From NCBI RefSeq assembly GCF_014904755.1, contig NZ_JACZFQ010000011.1, positions 1 to 64,000 of the forward strand: a stretch of 64,000 nt of DNA. Direction: 5' to 3'. The position numbers and the translations under genes were made by a program. The stretch is from Neoluteolibacter marinus. Lineage in GTDB: Bacteria; Verrucomicrobiota; Verrucomicrobiia; Verrucomicrobiales; Akkermansiaceae. The notes beneath the pieces were generated by a model. It did no database searches and was not told the origin of the DNA. It worked only from the letters and a program-made list of their open reading frames with translations. Each line of letters begins with the position of its first letter. Positions within the stretch are counted from its first letter, which is position 1. Shown piece by piece: positions 15,023 through 24,312 of the stretch.

Positions 15023-18000
15023 TTGTTCAAGGTCTCGTCGAGGTTGAGGAGTTGGCTGGCCACCAGGGTCCAGGCGGCGAGTTCGGCGGGATCGAGGGCG
15101 GGATCGGGCTTGGTTTCGCCGGTGGCAACCAGCGAACGGGCCGCTTCCGGGTCGGCCTGATAGGCGGCGAGAGAGGCGGCGAGGGTGTGCTCCACCAGTT
15201 CGCGTTCGTCCTTTTCCAGGAGCCGCGAGAGCAGGCGCGAGGAGATGAAATCGATCCTTTCGCCGGTGCTGGCGGCGGACCCGATGGCGTGCCCGGCGAG
15301 CGTCCGCGAGGCCTCCACGAACTGCGGGTCGTTGAGGGTGACGAAGGCTTGCAGCGGGGTGTTGGTCAGGTCGCGGCGGACGCAGCTGACCTCGCGGCTG
15401 GGCGCATTGAGGATTTCCATCGCGGGGTGCGGCGCGGTGCGCTTCCAGAAGGTGTAGAGCGAGCGGCGGTAGAGCGCCTCGCCCTTGTCCTGGCGGTAGT
15501 TGCGGGTGTTCGACTGCGGCATGGCGACCGCTTCCCAGATGCCCTCCGGCTGGTAGGGCTTCACCGGCGGGCCGCCGACCTTGTCCGAAAGCAGCCCGGA
15601 CGCGGACAGCGCCAGGTCGCGCAGTTCCTCGGCATCGAGCCGGTAGCGCGGGCCGCGCGAGATGAGGCGGTTGTGCGGGTCGGTCTCGAGTTTCACGGGG
15701 CTGACTTCACCCGACTGGCGGTAGGCCGACGAGGTGACGATGAGTTTCAGCATGTGGCGGTAGTTCCACTTCGATTCGATGAACTCGGCGGCCAGCCAGT
15801 CGAGCAGCTTGGGATGGCTGGGACGGGCGCCCATGATGCCGAAGTCGTCGTTGGTTTCGACGATGCCAGTACCAAAGAAGTAGTACCAAGTGCGGTTCAT
15901 CGTCACCCGGGCGGGCAGCGGGTTCGCGGGATCGTTCAGCCAGCGGGCGAGGCCCAGGCGGTTCTTGGGCGCGTCCGCGGCCATCGGGGGCAGCACGGCG
16001 GGGGTCGCTGCGGGGACCTTCTCGGCCTTGTCGGAATAAACCCCGCGGGTGAGCACGTGGGCGAAGGGTTCGGCGGGATTCTCCTTCATCACCAGTGACA
16101 CGGAGCCGCGCTTGCGCAGGTCGCCCTGCTCGGACTTCAGCTTGTCCATGCGGGCCCGGAGCTCGCGCGACGGCTGGTCGACGTTGGCGAGGTAGTATTT
16201 GAAGAGCGACTCGACCTGCTTGTCCGAGCGTTCACCGGGCGGCAGGGCGGCGATGTGTTGCAGCAGCGAGTTCTGGGCGAGCGTCGCGATCTCGTCCGGC
16301 GGGAGCAGGCGGCGGTAGAAGCGGAAGTCCTGGAGGGCGACCTTGCCGTTGAGTTTCGAGTCGTTGTTGTGGCGCGAGCCGAGTCGCAGGGGCACCGGGG
16401 TTTCGATCGCGCCGCCGACGGTGTTCGGATACAGCTTGCCGCCGACCTGCTGGCCATCGACGTAGATCGCGCTGGCCTGGTGGCCGGCGGTAGTGCCGTC
16501 GAAGGTGATCATGACGTGGTGCCATTCGCCGGGGCTGAGCGGGGCGGGTGCCACGATCTTGTTGGCGGCCTTGTCCCACGAGTCGATGACGTGGGCGGCC
16601 GGCCGCCCGCCCTGCAGGTAGAGGTCCCAACCGCGGAACGATTCGTCGGGATTCATGCGGGCGACGACCGCCCCGGTCGGGGTGCCTTCGATGCGGATAA
16701 AGCCGCCGTAGGTGACCTGATCGCCGCGGGAGAAGCTGCCGATGTCGCCCAGCTCGACCGGCGATTCACTGACCACCGGGGCGGAGCCGAGAGGCGCCTC
16801 GATCCGCGACAGGCCTGCCTGCCACTCGCGCGGGTCGCCGTCGACCAAGCCGCGAAGCGGGCCTTCCGACTCGGTGAGCGGAAGGTGGATCGCGAGGGTG
16901 GAATCGATTTCCTGCGGTGGCGCGATGGTGGCGTTGGCGAGCCAGGACTCGAATTCGGGGCGGGCCGATGCCGCCCGGTCGGAGATTTGTTTTTCGACGG
17001 CAGCGATGTCGCCGGCCACCGAGGTCCAGCGCTCGCGGTCGCCGGGGAGCGGGACGAAGATGTTCGGCGGGTGCTCGGCGTTGTTGCCGTCGAGCGCGGA
17101 CATCGGGGTGTTCCGGAAGAAGGCGGTGAGGGAGTAGAACTCCTTGGTCGAGATCGGGTCGAACTTGTGGTCGTGGCAGGAAGCACAGCCGGTGGTCAGG
17201 CCGAGCCAGACCGCGGACATGGTGTCGACGCGGTCCTTGGCGTAGATGGCATTGTATTCCTCGGCGATGGCGCCGCCTTCACCGGTGGTGGCGAGGCAAC
17301 GGTTGAAGCCGGTTGCGACCAGCTGGTCGAGGCTCGGCTCCGGCAAGAGGTCGCCGGCGATTTGTTCGGTGGTGAATTCGTCCCACGGCATGTTGGCCTC
17401 GAAGGCCCTCACGACCCAGTCGCGGTAGGGCCAGATCGCACGGTAGTTGTCGATGTGAATGCCGTGGGTATCGGCATAGCGCGCCGCGTCCAGCCAGTGG
17501 CGGGTGAAGTGCTCGGCGCTGGCGGTGGTGGCGAGCAGGCGGTCGACCTCGGCGTCGAGGCGATCCCAGGTGAAGCTTTCGGTTTCCTCCGGTGACGGGG
17601 GCAGGCCGGTGAGGTCGAGGTGCAGGCGGCGGTAGAACCGGTGAGGATCTTCCTGCGGGTTCGGGGCAAGCCCGGCGGCGTCGAGCCGGGCGGCGACGAA
17701 GCGGTCGATCGGGTTGCTCGCCCATTTTTCCCCGGCGGCCGGCGGCTCGGGCCGTTTGACCGGGATGAAGGACCAGTGCTCTTCGTAGCCGGCGCCGTCC
17801 TCGATCCACTTCTCGAGGATCGCGATTTGCCGCGAATCGAGGGTTTTGTGGGAGGCCGGGGGCGGCATGATCTTGTCCGGATCCTTTTCGTGGATCAGCT
17901 GGACGAGGAGGGATTCGTCCGGCTTGCCTTTCACGATCACCGGCTTGCCGTCCTCGCGGGCCGCGAACGCTTCTTCCTCGATATCGAGCCGGAGCGGCGC

Positions 18001-18243
18001 GGCCTTCGGTTCGCGGGTGCCGGAGTCCGGGCCGTGGCAGTGGTAGCAGTACTCGGAGAGGATCGGCTGGACGTGCTCGTTGAAGGAGATGGTCTCGGGC
18101 AAGGCGGCAGGTGCCGGTGCCGCGGCCTCCTCGACGGGGGCCGGATCGGTGGGCGCGGCGGGTTTCGTGTCGCACGAAGGGAGGCCCGCGAGGATCGGGG
18201 CGGCGAGGGCGACCTGAAGCAGGGATCTGGACCGGAAATGCAT
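15019..18243 (-). CDS. PSD1 / planctomycete cytochrome C protein with LamG insert
   Basis: A 1074-residue exported protein, probably a lipoprotein (LAGLPSC, Cys24). A planctomycete-type cytochrome c domain follows, with heme motif CYHCH at 66-70. Next is DUF1549 (~175-380, [15 protein letters not shown], second motif CASCH near 350), then a LamG/concanavalin domain (~510-650, [12 protein letters not shown]), and DUF1553 (~740-1000, [28 protein letters not shown]). It is co-translated with the DUF1501 gene. The pair is a signature of Planctomycetes-Verrucomicrobia; the biochemical role is unknown, with redox-linked carbohydrate processing often proposed. Confidence 0.92.
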   Translation of the reverse strand: MHFRSRSLLQVALAAPILAGLPSCDTKPAAPTDPAPVEEAAAPAPAALPETISFNEHVQPILSEYCYHCHGPDSGTREPKAAPLRLDIEEEAFAAREDGKPVIVKGKPDESLLVQLIHEKDPDKIMPPPASHKTLDSRQIAILEKWIEDGAGYEEHWSFIPVKRPEPPAAGEKWASNPIDRFVAARLDAAGLAPNPQEDPHRFYRRLHLDLTGLPPSPEETESFTWDRLDAEVDRLLATTASAEHFTRHWLDAARYADTHGIHIDNYRAIWPYRDWVVRAFEANMPWDEFTTEQIAGDLLPEPSLDQLVATGFNRCLATTGEGGAIAEEYNAIYAKDRVDTMSAVWLGLTTGCASCHDHKFDPISTKEFYSLTAFFRNTPMSALDGNNAEHPPNIFVPLPGDRERWTSVAGDIAAVEKQISDRAASARPEFESWLANATIAPPQEIDSTLAIHLPLTESEGPLRGLVDGDPREWQAGLSRIEAPLGSAPVVSESPVELGDIGSFSRGDQVTYGGFIRIEGTPTGAVVARMNPDESFRGWDLYLQGGRPAAHVIDSWDKAANKIVAPAPLSPGEWHHVMITFDGTTAGHQASAIYVDGQQVGGKLYPNTVGGAIETPVPLRLGSRHNNDSKLNGKVALQDFRFYRRLLPPDEIATLAQNSLLQHIAALPPGERSDKQVESLFKYYLANVDQPSRELRARMDKLKSEQGDLRKRGSVSLVMKENPAEPFAHVLTRGVYSDKAEKVPAATPAVLPPMAADAPKNRLGLARWLNDPANPLPARVTMNRTWYYFFGTGIVETNDDFGIMGARPSHPKLLDWLAAEFIESKWNYRHMLKLIVTSSAYRQSGEVSPVKLETDPHNRLISRGPRYRLDAEELRDLALSASGLLSDKVGGPPVKPYQPEGIWEAVAMPQSNTRNYRQDKGEALYRRSLYTFWKRTAPHPAMEILNAPSREVSCVRRDLTNTPLQAFVTLNDPQFVEASRTLAGHAIGSAASTGERIDFISSRLLSRLLEKDERELVEHTLAASLAAYQADPEAARSLVATGETKPDPALDPAELAAWTLVASQLLNLDETLNK

Positions 18244-18434
18244 CTCGAGATTCTTTGGAAATCGTCCCCGAGCGGGACACGATGAGGCTCCAACGCCGAG
18301 CGTTGCATGGAGCTTTCAAGATGGACACCTAGGAAATTACCTAGTTCTGCGGATTCACGAAGCTGGACCGGGATAATGCGCATCGCGCGGGAATTGCGCT
18401 TGAGGGCGCGCAGCGACTGGCCGGGAATGCCGTC

Positions 18435-19877
18435 ATGAATCTGGATACTCGGGCGGAGGCGGGCCGGGCGATGGGCCGTTTCGACCGCCGGGCCTGGCGG
18501 GCCGTCGCCAAAACCCTCGCCTGCGTGTTGCTCGCACTGACCGTGGTATTTGGTCCGGGGCTGATCGGCTGGCAGACATTTGACGGGCTGTCGCCGGCTG
18601 GACGGGCGAGTCTCGGGATTATGGTGCTGGCGGCGGCGCTGTGGGTGAGCGAGGCGATGCCCGCCTTTGCGGTGGCCTTGCTGGTGATGGGGCTGCAGAT
18701 CGCGGTGCTCGGCCGGCCGGGCGGGGTGTGGGCGGAAGCCGGCGACACCAAGGCGTGGACGGTTTTCGTCGCCGAATGGGCGTCGCCGACCATGTGGCTG
18801 TTCCTTGGCGGCTTCGTGCTGGCACACGCCTGTTCCAAGACCGGGCTGGACCGGTGGATGGCGTCGGCCTTGTTGGGGCGGTTGGCCGGTAGACCGGCGG
18901 CATTGTTGGCCGGGGTGATGGGGCTGACCTTCGTGTTCAGCATGTTCACGTCGAACACCGCGACGGCGGCGATGATGATGGCGGTGCTGTCGCCGCTGAC
19001 CCTCGCCTTGCCGAAGGGCAGCCGCCTGGCGCGCGGCTTGATCTTGTCGGTCGCCATCGCGGCGAACCTGGGGGGGATCGGGACGATCATCGGGACCCCG
19101 CCGAACGCGATCGCGGTGGAGCGGTTCCCGGAGGGTCATCGGGTCGATTTCTTCGGGTGGATGCTGCTGGCACTGCCGCCGGCGCTGCTGCTGGCCGCCG
19201 CTGCCTACGCGTTCATCTGGCATCATTGGGTGAAAGGGGAAGAGGGGCTGGCCGGGGGGCTGGCGCCCGGCGGGCGGGAGACGGAGGATGACGGGAAGAA
19301 GCGGTGGCACCGCTGGATCGTGATGGCCGTGTTCGCCGTGACCGTCTCGTTGTGGCTGGGGGAGTCGCTGTTCAAGATCCCGTCGCCGGTGGTTTCGTTC
19401 GTCCCGATCGTGGTGCTGGCGGTGACCGGGGTGATCGGCAACCGGGACATCCGCGAGTTGCCGTGGGACGTGTTAATCCTGCTGGCCGGCGGATTGTCGC
19501 TGGGAACCGGCGTGCAGAAGTCGGGTCTGGCGGAGTGGCTGGCGGCGCAGGTGCCGGGCTCCTTGTCTCCGGTGGGCATGGCGGTGGCGTTCTGCATGAC
19601 CGGGGTCGTGCTCTCGAACCTGATGAGCAACACCGCGGCGGCGGCCTTGTTGATTCCCCTGGGGTCGGGGATCGTGGGCCCCGAGGATGCGCCGCTGCTG
19701 ATTTTCGGTGTGGCAATGGGCTGCTCGGCATCGATGGCGCTGCCAATCGCGACGCCGCCGAACGCCATCGCCTACGCGACCGGCCGGGTCACCGCGCGGG
19801 ATTTCCTGGTGCCGGGGATCATCGCTGGGATCGGCATCTTGCTCGTGTTTCCGTGGTTCAAGCTGGTCGGCCCATGA
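18435..19877 (+). CDS. DASS-family (SLC13) sodium-coupled anion symporter
   Basis: A 480-residue polytopic inner-membrane protein of the divalent anion:Na+ symporter family. Both conserved SNT motifs are present (FTSNTATAAMM and LMSNTAAAALL), each followed downstream by the paired TPPNAIA motif (GTPPNAIAVERF and ATPPNAIAYATG) that lines the substrate/Na+ sites. About eleven hydrophobic segments are visible. Likely substrates are C4-dicarboxylates, citrate or sulfate; the sequence alone does not choose. It overlaps the next gene by ATGA. It is divergent from the PSD1 gene, with a 190-bp spacer. Confidence 0.9.
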   Translation: MNLDTRAEAGRAMGRFDRRAWRAVAKTLACVLLALTVVFGPGLIGWQTFDGLSPAGRASLGIMVLAAALWVSEAMPAFAVALLVMGLQIAVLGRPGGVWAEAGDTKAWTVFVAEWASPTMWLFLGGFVLAHACSKTGLDRWMASALLGRLAGRPAALLAGVMGLTFVFSMFTSNTATAAMMMAVLSPLTLALPKGSRLARGLILSVAIAANLGGIGTIIGTPPNAIAVERFPEGHRVDFFGWMLLALPPALLLAAAAYAFIWHHWVKGEEGLAGGLAPGGRETEDDGKKRWHRWIVMAVFAVTVSLWLGESLFKIPSPVVSFVPIVVLAVTGVIGNRDIRELPWDVLILLAGGLSLGTGVQKSGLAEWLAAQVPGSLSPVGMAVAFCMTGVVLSNLMSNTAAAALLIPLGSGIVGPEDAPLLIFGVAMGCSASMALPIATPPNAIAYATGRVTARDFLVPGIIAGIGILLVFPWFKLVGP

Positions 19878-20422
19878 GTGAGTCTTTCCGATTGCCCGGC
19901 TGCCCGCTGTTACCGGAAGTGAACCATGTCCACGGGCACATGGTGACCCGGGTGCACGCCCCGGAAAGGCGCGATCGCTATTATTTCGCCGCGTTGTGCT
20001 ACGCCCAGTCGCTGTGGCGGGAAGGCAAGCCGGCGCAGGCGATCCTCCAGCTCAACAAGGCGTTCATGGCGGATCTGCGGGGAGACGAGGAGGTGCTGGC
20101 AAAGCATCCGCCGCCGTATGCCGCCCTGTGCTGGATCCTGGCGCAGCGGCCGGAGGGCGCTTTCATCGGCAACCCGGTGAGGCATTTCCAGCATCTCGCC
20201 ACGCGGGTCAGCGGGGTCAGGAAGGAGATCCGGTCGTGGCGGGCGTGGGCATGTTTTCACCTCTCCCGCGAGATCCTGCCGGCCGAAGAGTTTCCCCCGG
20301 ACCGGGAGCAGGTGGAAAAGGACACGCTCGTGTTTCCGGCATGGGATCGCGTGGTGACGGAAATCCGGCGGGCGGGCTGGGACGGCGAGTCGCAGGTCTT
20401 GCTGGCGTCGCGTCCGTCGTGA
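19874..20422 (+). CDS. Hypothetical cytoplasmic protein co-translated with the DASS transporter
   Basis: A 182-residue protein starting at ATG 19874 within the ATGA overlap with the transporter stop. It is mostly helical, with RDRYYFAALCYAQSLWREGK and AQAILQLNKAFMADL resembling a TPR-like helical repeat, and a Trp-rich centre (VRKEIRSWRAWACFHLSREI). No signal peptide or catalytic motif is seen. Coupling to the transporter suggests co-expression, but no direct role can be inferred. It converges on tatD with a 10-bp gap. Confidence 0.7.
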   Translation: MSESFRLPGCPLLPEVNHVHGHMVTRVHAPERRDRYYFAALCYAQSLWREGKPAQAILQLNKAFMADLRGDEEVLAKHPPPYAALCWILAQRPEGAFIGNPVRHFQHLATRVSGVRKEIRSWRAWACFHLSREILPAEEFPPDREQVEKDTLVFPAWDRVVTEIRRAGWDGESQVLLASRPS

Positions 20423-20432
20423 ACCGCGGTGC

Positions 20433-21209
20433 TCAGGTCGCGCCGAAGAACCTCAGGTGGTTCGCCGCGGTGCGCTCCGTCAGGCTGGCCGTGTCGGTTC
20501 CGAGCGCCTCGGCCAGGCCTCCGGCAATCCGCGGGAGATTCGCCGGATGGTTCTGATCCTCCGGCAGGGGATGCCCGATGAATTCCAGCGGAGGGAGCAT
20601 TTCCGGAGCGTCCGTCTCCAGCAGCAAGCGGTCCGCGGGGACGGCCCGGTAGGCTTCCAACACCTTAGCCTTCCGCGGGTGGAGGAAGTAACCGGAGAAG
20701 GAAAACCAGGCGCCGAGCCCGGCCAGCCGCTCCGCCAGTTCCGGCGAGCCGCCGAACGAATGCAGCAGGAAGCGCTCGACCGGTTCGGCGGCGAGGCCCT
20801 CCAAGAGCGGCTCCCAGGCTTTGAGTGCGTGGATCGTGACCGGCCGCTTGCGATCGCGGGCGAGCGCAAGCTGGGGCAGGAACACTTCCCGCTGGACTGC
20901 CGGGGACGGTTCGTTGACCCAGCCGTCCACCCCGATCTCGCCGATCGAGCTGTCAGGGAAGCGGTCGAGGAAGCCTTCCAGGACCGCGTGCCAGCGGGCG
21001 GAGCGCCGGTGGGCGAACCACGGGTGCAGCCCGAAGGCCGGCCGGACGAAATCCGGGAAGGCTTCGGCGAGACGTGCGACCGCCTCCCAGTCGTCTTCGG
21101 AGGTGCCGTTGACGATGCAGCCGGAAATGCCCGCCGCCCGCATGGCGGCGATGATGCGCGCGGGATCGGCGAACTTCTGGAGGTGGTTGTGGGAATCGAA
21201 AAGAGCCAC
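20433..21209 (-). CDS. TatD-family metal-dependent hydrolase
   Basis: A 258-residue TatD/PHP-like amidohydrolase-fold protein. Metal ligands and motifs are visible: FDSHNHL (HxH, residues 4-10), GLHPW, IGEIGVDG (Glu ligand), VTIHALKAWEPL (His), LLHSFGG (His) and LLLETDAPEM (Asp). TatD proteins are metal-dependent 3'-5' DNases or related phosphoesterases. The length matches the family. The start is GTG at 21209. It lies 16 bp beyond the ridA stop on the same strand, so the two genes could be co-transcribed. Confidence 0.9.
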   Translation of the reverse strand: MALFDSHNHLQKFADPARIIAAMRAAGISGCIVNGTSEDDWEAVARLAEAFPDFVRPAFGLHPWFAHRRSARWHAVLEGFLDRFPDSSIGEIGVDGWVNEPSPAVQREVFLPQLALARDRKRPVTIHALKAWEPLLEGLAAEPVERFLLHSFGGSPELAERLAGLGAWFSFSGYFLHPRKAKVLEAYRAVPADRLLLETDAPEMLPPLEFIGHPLPEDQNHPANLPRIAGGLAEALGTDTASLTERTAANHLRFFGAT

Positions 21210-21225
21210 GCCGGAAGCTAGCGCC

Positions 21226-21684
21226 TCACTCGACTTCCACCACCAGGTTGATCTCGACGGCGACGTTCAGCGGCAAGGCGGCGGCGCCGAGGGCGGTGCG
21301 GGAGTGTTTGCCCTTGTCGCCGAAGATTTCGATCAGCAGTTCGCTGGCGCCGTTGACGACCTGCGGGTGGCCGTAGAAGTCGGGAGCGGAACTGACGAAG
21401 CCGTTGAGGGCGACGATCTGCTTCACCTTGTCGAGCGATCCGATCTCCTGCTTCACGACCGCGAGGCGGTTGAGAATGATGATGCGGGCGCCTTCCTGCG
21501 CTTCCTCGATCGAGACGTCGCGCGGCACCTGGCCGATGACCTTGCGCTCCCCGTCGATCGGCAGGCCACCGGAGAGGAAGAGCAGGTTGCCGCTGCGGAC
21601 GCAGTTGACGTAGGCGGCGACCGGTGCCGGAACTTCAGGGAGCTTGTAGCCGAGGGATTCGATGCGGGCGAGGATGTTGTCCAT
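21226..21684 (-). CDS. RidA-family (YjgF/YER057c/UK114) enamine deaminase
   Basis: A 152-residue RidA-superfamily protein of the longer type that opens with MDNILARIESLGYKLPE and continues PAPVAAYVNCVRSGNLLFLSG. The family features LPLNVAVEINLVVEVE at the C-terminus and an acidic ligand near the end are present. Canonical RidA uses an Arg in the trimer-interface pocket to hydrolyse reactive enamine/imine intermediates. This long subgroup has a less certain activity. It is upstream of and close to tatD. Confidence 0.85.
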   Translation of the reverse strand: MDNILARIESLGYKLPEVPAPVAAYVNCVRSGNLLFLSGGLPIDGERKVIGQVPRDVSIEEAQEGARIIILNRLAVVKQEIGSLDKVKQIVALNGFVSSAPDFYGHPQVVNGASELLIEIFGDKGKHSRTALGAAALPLNVAVEINLVVEVE

Positions 21685-21987
21685 GCCGGAGACTCAAGGC
21701 TTCAAGACGGGCGAGGCAAGACTTGATCGAATCCGGAGTGTTGCCGCCCGCTTTCAATCAAGAACCCGGTTGCGGCAATCCATTGAACCTGAGCCGTGGA
21801 TCGCCGTTGCGCGGGTCTTTGCATTCCATGGCTGGAAATGGTGACCGGCAAACATGAGAATAATCTCCCTCTCGGCGTGATGGCCCGGGAACGTGACGGA
21901 ACGAGTCTGAGTCGTTGACTCCGGCGCGCTATGACTCCATCCCTAGGAGCTGGATGCCGCCAATCCGGCAGATTCTTTGAAGTCTCC
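21685..21987. other. Divergent intergenic region between ridA and the von Willebrand gene
   Basis: About 300 bp with no supported gene. A 7-bp inverted repeat TTGCCGC (21741-21747) / GCGGCAA (21772-21778) lies about 60 bp upstream of ridA. A TTGACT hexamer at 21915-21920 has no convincing -10 partner. Both promoters must be here. No riboswitch or RNA gene was recognised. Confidence 0.5.
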
Positions 21988-24240
21988 ATGAATCGCCTCG
22001 TTCCCATCTTCAGTCTGTTCGCCAGTGCGATGGCCGTTGCTGCTCCCATCACACGCACCGAACTCACCGCCATCCCCGTAGGTCCCGTTTCCTATAACAA
22101 TACCAGCCTGCGCGGCGTTCTCCTTGAGGCAAAGAAGATCGCCGCAGGGCACGACATCCAGCTCTCTGCCGATGCCCCGGCCCAGCAAATTGCCGATGAA
22201 GAGCGGCTTTCGCTCGATGCGGAGGGACTCACTCTCGACGGCCTTCTCGAACTTGCCATCCAGGGAAACGGATTGGAGTGGAAGATCGAGGGCCGCCAGA
22301 TCCTCTTCTACAGCGAGCCAAAGAAGCGAGTCGAACATCGCCGGCGTCTGCAGTCGAAAGCCTGTCAGAAGCTCGGCGAAATCATCGTTCCCGAGATCAT
22401 TTTTGAGAATGCTTCGATCCCCGAGGCCTTCGAACTCGTGAGAGAACAGGCCATCAAGATCGCCGGGATCGGCTCCGTCCCGAAGGTCGATGCCAGCTTC
22501 GTCCCAAGTGTTCCGAAAACGGTCAGCCTCAAGGTCAGGAAGGCGTCCGTCCTCAACCTGTTCGACCTCCTCACCGCGGTCTCCGCCAGTTCCGTCGCCT
22601 GGGACCTGGATGGCTCGAAGATCCTCGTTTTCGACGAAGCCAAACGCCGGGAGGATCTACGGCGCCGGAAATCCGCCGCGCTGGCCCGTCGACGCCAGGG
22701 CAGCGGCGGGGACGACCCGTTTTCCGCTCCGGATGCCGGAGCACGTATCAGGGTTCCGGGCCCCGAGATTCAGCAACGCCCGCGGGCCGCCCTGGAAACC
22801 GAATCGTATGACTACTTCGGGGACAACCCCTTCTTCTCCCCGCAGCAGAAGCCCCTCTCCACCTTCTCCATCGACGTCGACACCGCCAGCTACTCGAACG
22901 TCCGCCGTATGATCAAAAGCGGATCGCGGGTTCCCGTCGACGCCACGCGGATCGAGGAATTCCTGAACTATTTCACCTACGACTACGCCCCTCCCGCCAC
23001 CGGTGAGGCCGGCAAGCCCGTCGAAGGACCTCCGTTTTCGGCAAACATCGAAGCGGCTTCCACGCCCTGGGCACCGGCTCACCGCCTCGTTCGCATCGGT
23101 TTGAAGGGCTATGAGAACGATTGGGAAACCCGCCCTCCCTCCAACCTCGTTTTCCTCCTCGACGTCTCCGGGTCCATGGGCAGCGACAACAAGCTCCCCC
23201 TGGTGAAAGAGTCCCTCCGGCTTCTTGTCCGCCGGCTAGACGAACGCGACCGCATTTCCATCGTCGTCTATGCGGGCAACTCCGGCCTTGTCCTCCCCCC
23301 GACCCCTGCCAACAAGCGAAAGAAGATCCTGCGGGCCATCGATCAGCTCGAAGCCGGCGGCTCGACCAACGGGGGGGAAGGGATTTCGCTCGCCTACAAG
23401 ACCGCGCGGGAGCACTTCAACCAACTGGGCAACAACCGCGTCATCCTCTGCACCGATGGCGACTTCAACGTCGGAACCACCGATCAAAGCGCCCTTGTCA
23501 AGCGGGTCGAAGAGCAGGGGAGAACCGGGGTCTATCTCACGGTCCTCGGTTTTGGAATGGGCAATCTCAAGGACGACATGCTCGAGATCCTCTCCAACAA
23601 GGGGAACGGCAACTACGCCTACGTCGATTCCAGGGAGGAAGCTCGCAAGGTCTTTGTTCAGGGAGTCAGCGGCACCCTCGTCACGATTGCCAAGGACGTG
23701 AAAATCCAGGTCGAATTCAACCCGGCGAAAGTCGGCGCCTACCGACTGATCGGCTACGAAAACCGCCTTCTCGAAGCCCAGGACTTCGACGACGACACCA
23801 AGGACGCCGGAGAGATCGGCGCCGGACACAGCGTCACGGCTTTCTACGAAGTCATCCCCGCCGGAATGGAAGCCGGGATGCTGAAACGCATTTCCCCGCT
23901 CAAATACCAGAAGGTCGAACCGCGGGCAGAGACCCCCGGAGCCGGTGATGAACTCTTCACCCTCAAACTCCGCTACAAGGAACCCGAAGCGGGGAAGAGC
24001 CGCCTGATGACGATCCCGTTCACCGATGCCGGAGGCGGCTTTGCCGACGCCTCGGTCGATTTCCGCTTCGCGTCATCAGTGGCCTCTTTCGGCATGATCC
24101 TCCGTGACTCGGATTTTCGCGGCGATGCGACGCTTCCCGCGGTAATTGAGATGGCCGCTGGAGCTCTTGGTGAGGATCGCGATGGCTATCGCAAGGAGTT
24201 CCTCGAACTCGTCGAGACATACAGCAGGGGAGACCGCTGA
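21988..24240 (+). CDS. YfbK-type von Willebrand factor A protein with STN-like N-terminal repeats
   Basis: A 750-residue exported protein. The ATG at 21988 begins a signal peptide (MNRLVPIFSLFASAMAVA). Two secretin-STN-like repeats follow (~34-109, ~132-217). A YfbK N-terminal domain covers ~275-375 (KPLSTFSIDVDTASYSNVRR, RIEEFLNYF). The vWA domain (~386-560) has an intact MIDAS DVSGSMG (Asp392, Ser394, Ser396) and TDGDFNVG. A DUF3520-type C-terminus runs from ~565 to the end. vWA-YfbK proteins are of unknown function, probably metal-dependent adhesion or assembly factors. STN domains normally sit in secretins and TonB receptors. Codon third positions look richer in C than in the neighbours. 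A palindrome follows the stop. Confidence 0.88.
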   Translation: MNRLVPIFSLFASAMAVAAPITRTELTAIPVGPVSYNNTSLRGVLLEAKKIAAGHDIQLSADAPAQQIADEERLSLDAEGLTLDGLLELAIQGNGLEWKIEGRQILFYSEPKKRVEHRRRLQSKACQKLGEIIVPEIIFENASIPEAFELVREQAIKIAGIGSVPKVDASFVPSVPKTVSLKVRKASVLNLFDLLTAVSASSVAWDLDGSKILVFDEAKRREDLRRRKSAALARRRQGSGGDDPFSAPDAGARIRVPGPEIQQRPRAALETESYDYFGDNPFFSPQQKPLSTFSIDVDTASYSNVRRMIKSGSRVPVDATRIEEFLNYFTYDYAPPATGEAGKPVEGPPFSANIEAASTPWAPAHRLVRIGLKGYENDWETRPPSNLVFLLDVSGSMGSDNKLPLVKESLRLLVRRLDERDRISIVVYAGNSGLVLPPTPANKRKKILRAIDQLEAGGSTNGGEGISLAYKTAREHFNQLGNNRVILCTDGDFNVGTTDQSALVKRVEEQGRTGVYLTVLGFGMGNLKDDMLEILSNKGNGNYAYVDSREEARKVFVQGVSGTLVTIAKDVKIQVEFNPAKVGAYRLIGYENRLLEAQDFDDDTKDAGEIGAGHSVTAFYEVIPAGMEAGMLKRISPLKYQKVEPRAETPGAGDELFTLKLRYKEPEAGKSRLMTIPFTDAGGGFADASVDFRFASSVASFGMILRDSDFRGDATLPAVIEMAAGALGEDRDGYRKEFLELVETYSRGDR

Positions 24241-24241
24241 C

Positions 24242-24264
24242 GCGGGGCGCCCCGCATTCTCTCT
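24242..24264 (+). terminator. Possible terminator after the von Willebrand gene
   Basis: GCGGGGCGCCCCGC (24242-24255) is a perfect 14-bp palindrome starting two bases after the stop codon, followed by the pyrimidine-rich ATTCTCTCT. The stem is strong but the loop is tight and the T-run interrupted, so termination is plausible rather than certain. It would serve the plus-strand gene. Confidence 0.4.
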
Positions 24265-24312
24265 CGATGGACCGCAAGGGTGGTCAACAGTCCCCGCTGG
24301 AAACTCTTCGCC

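Noticed and set aside
16255-17595. A 446-codon plus-strand frame inside the PSD1 gene
   Set aside because: Antisense shadow of the DUF1549/LamG region, Gly/Val/Asp-rich, no motif.
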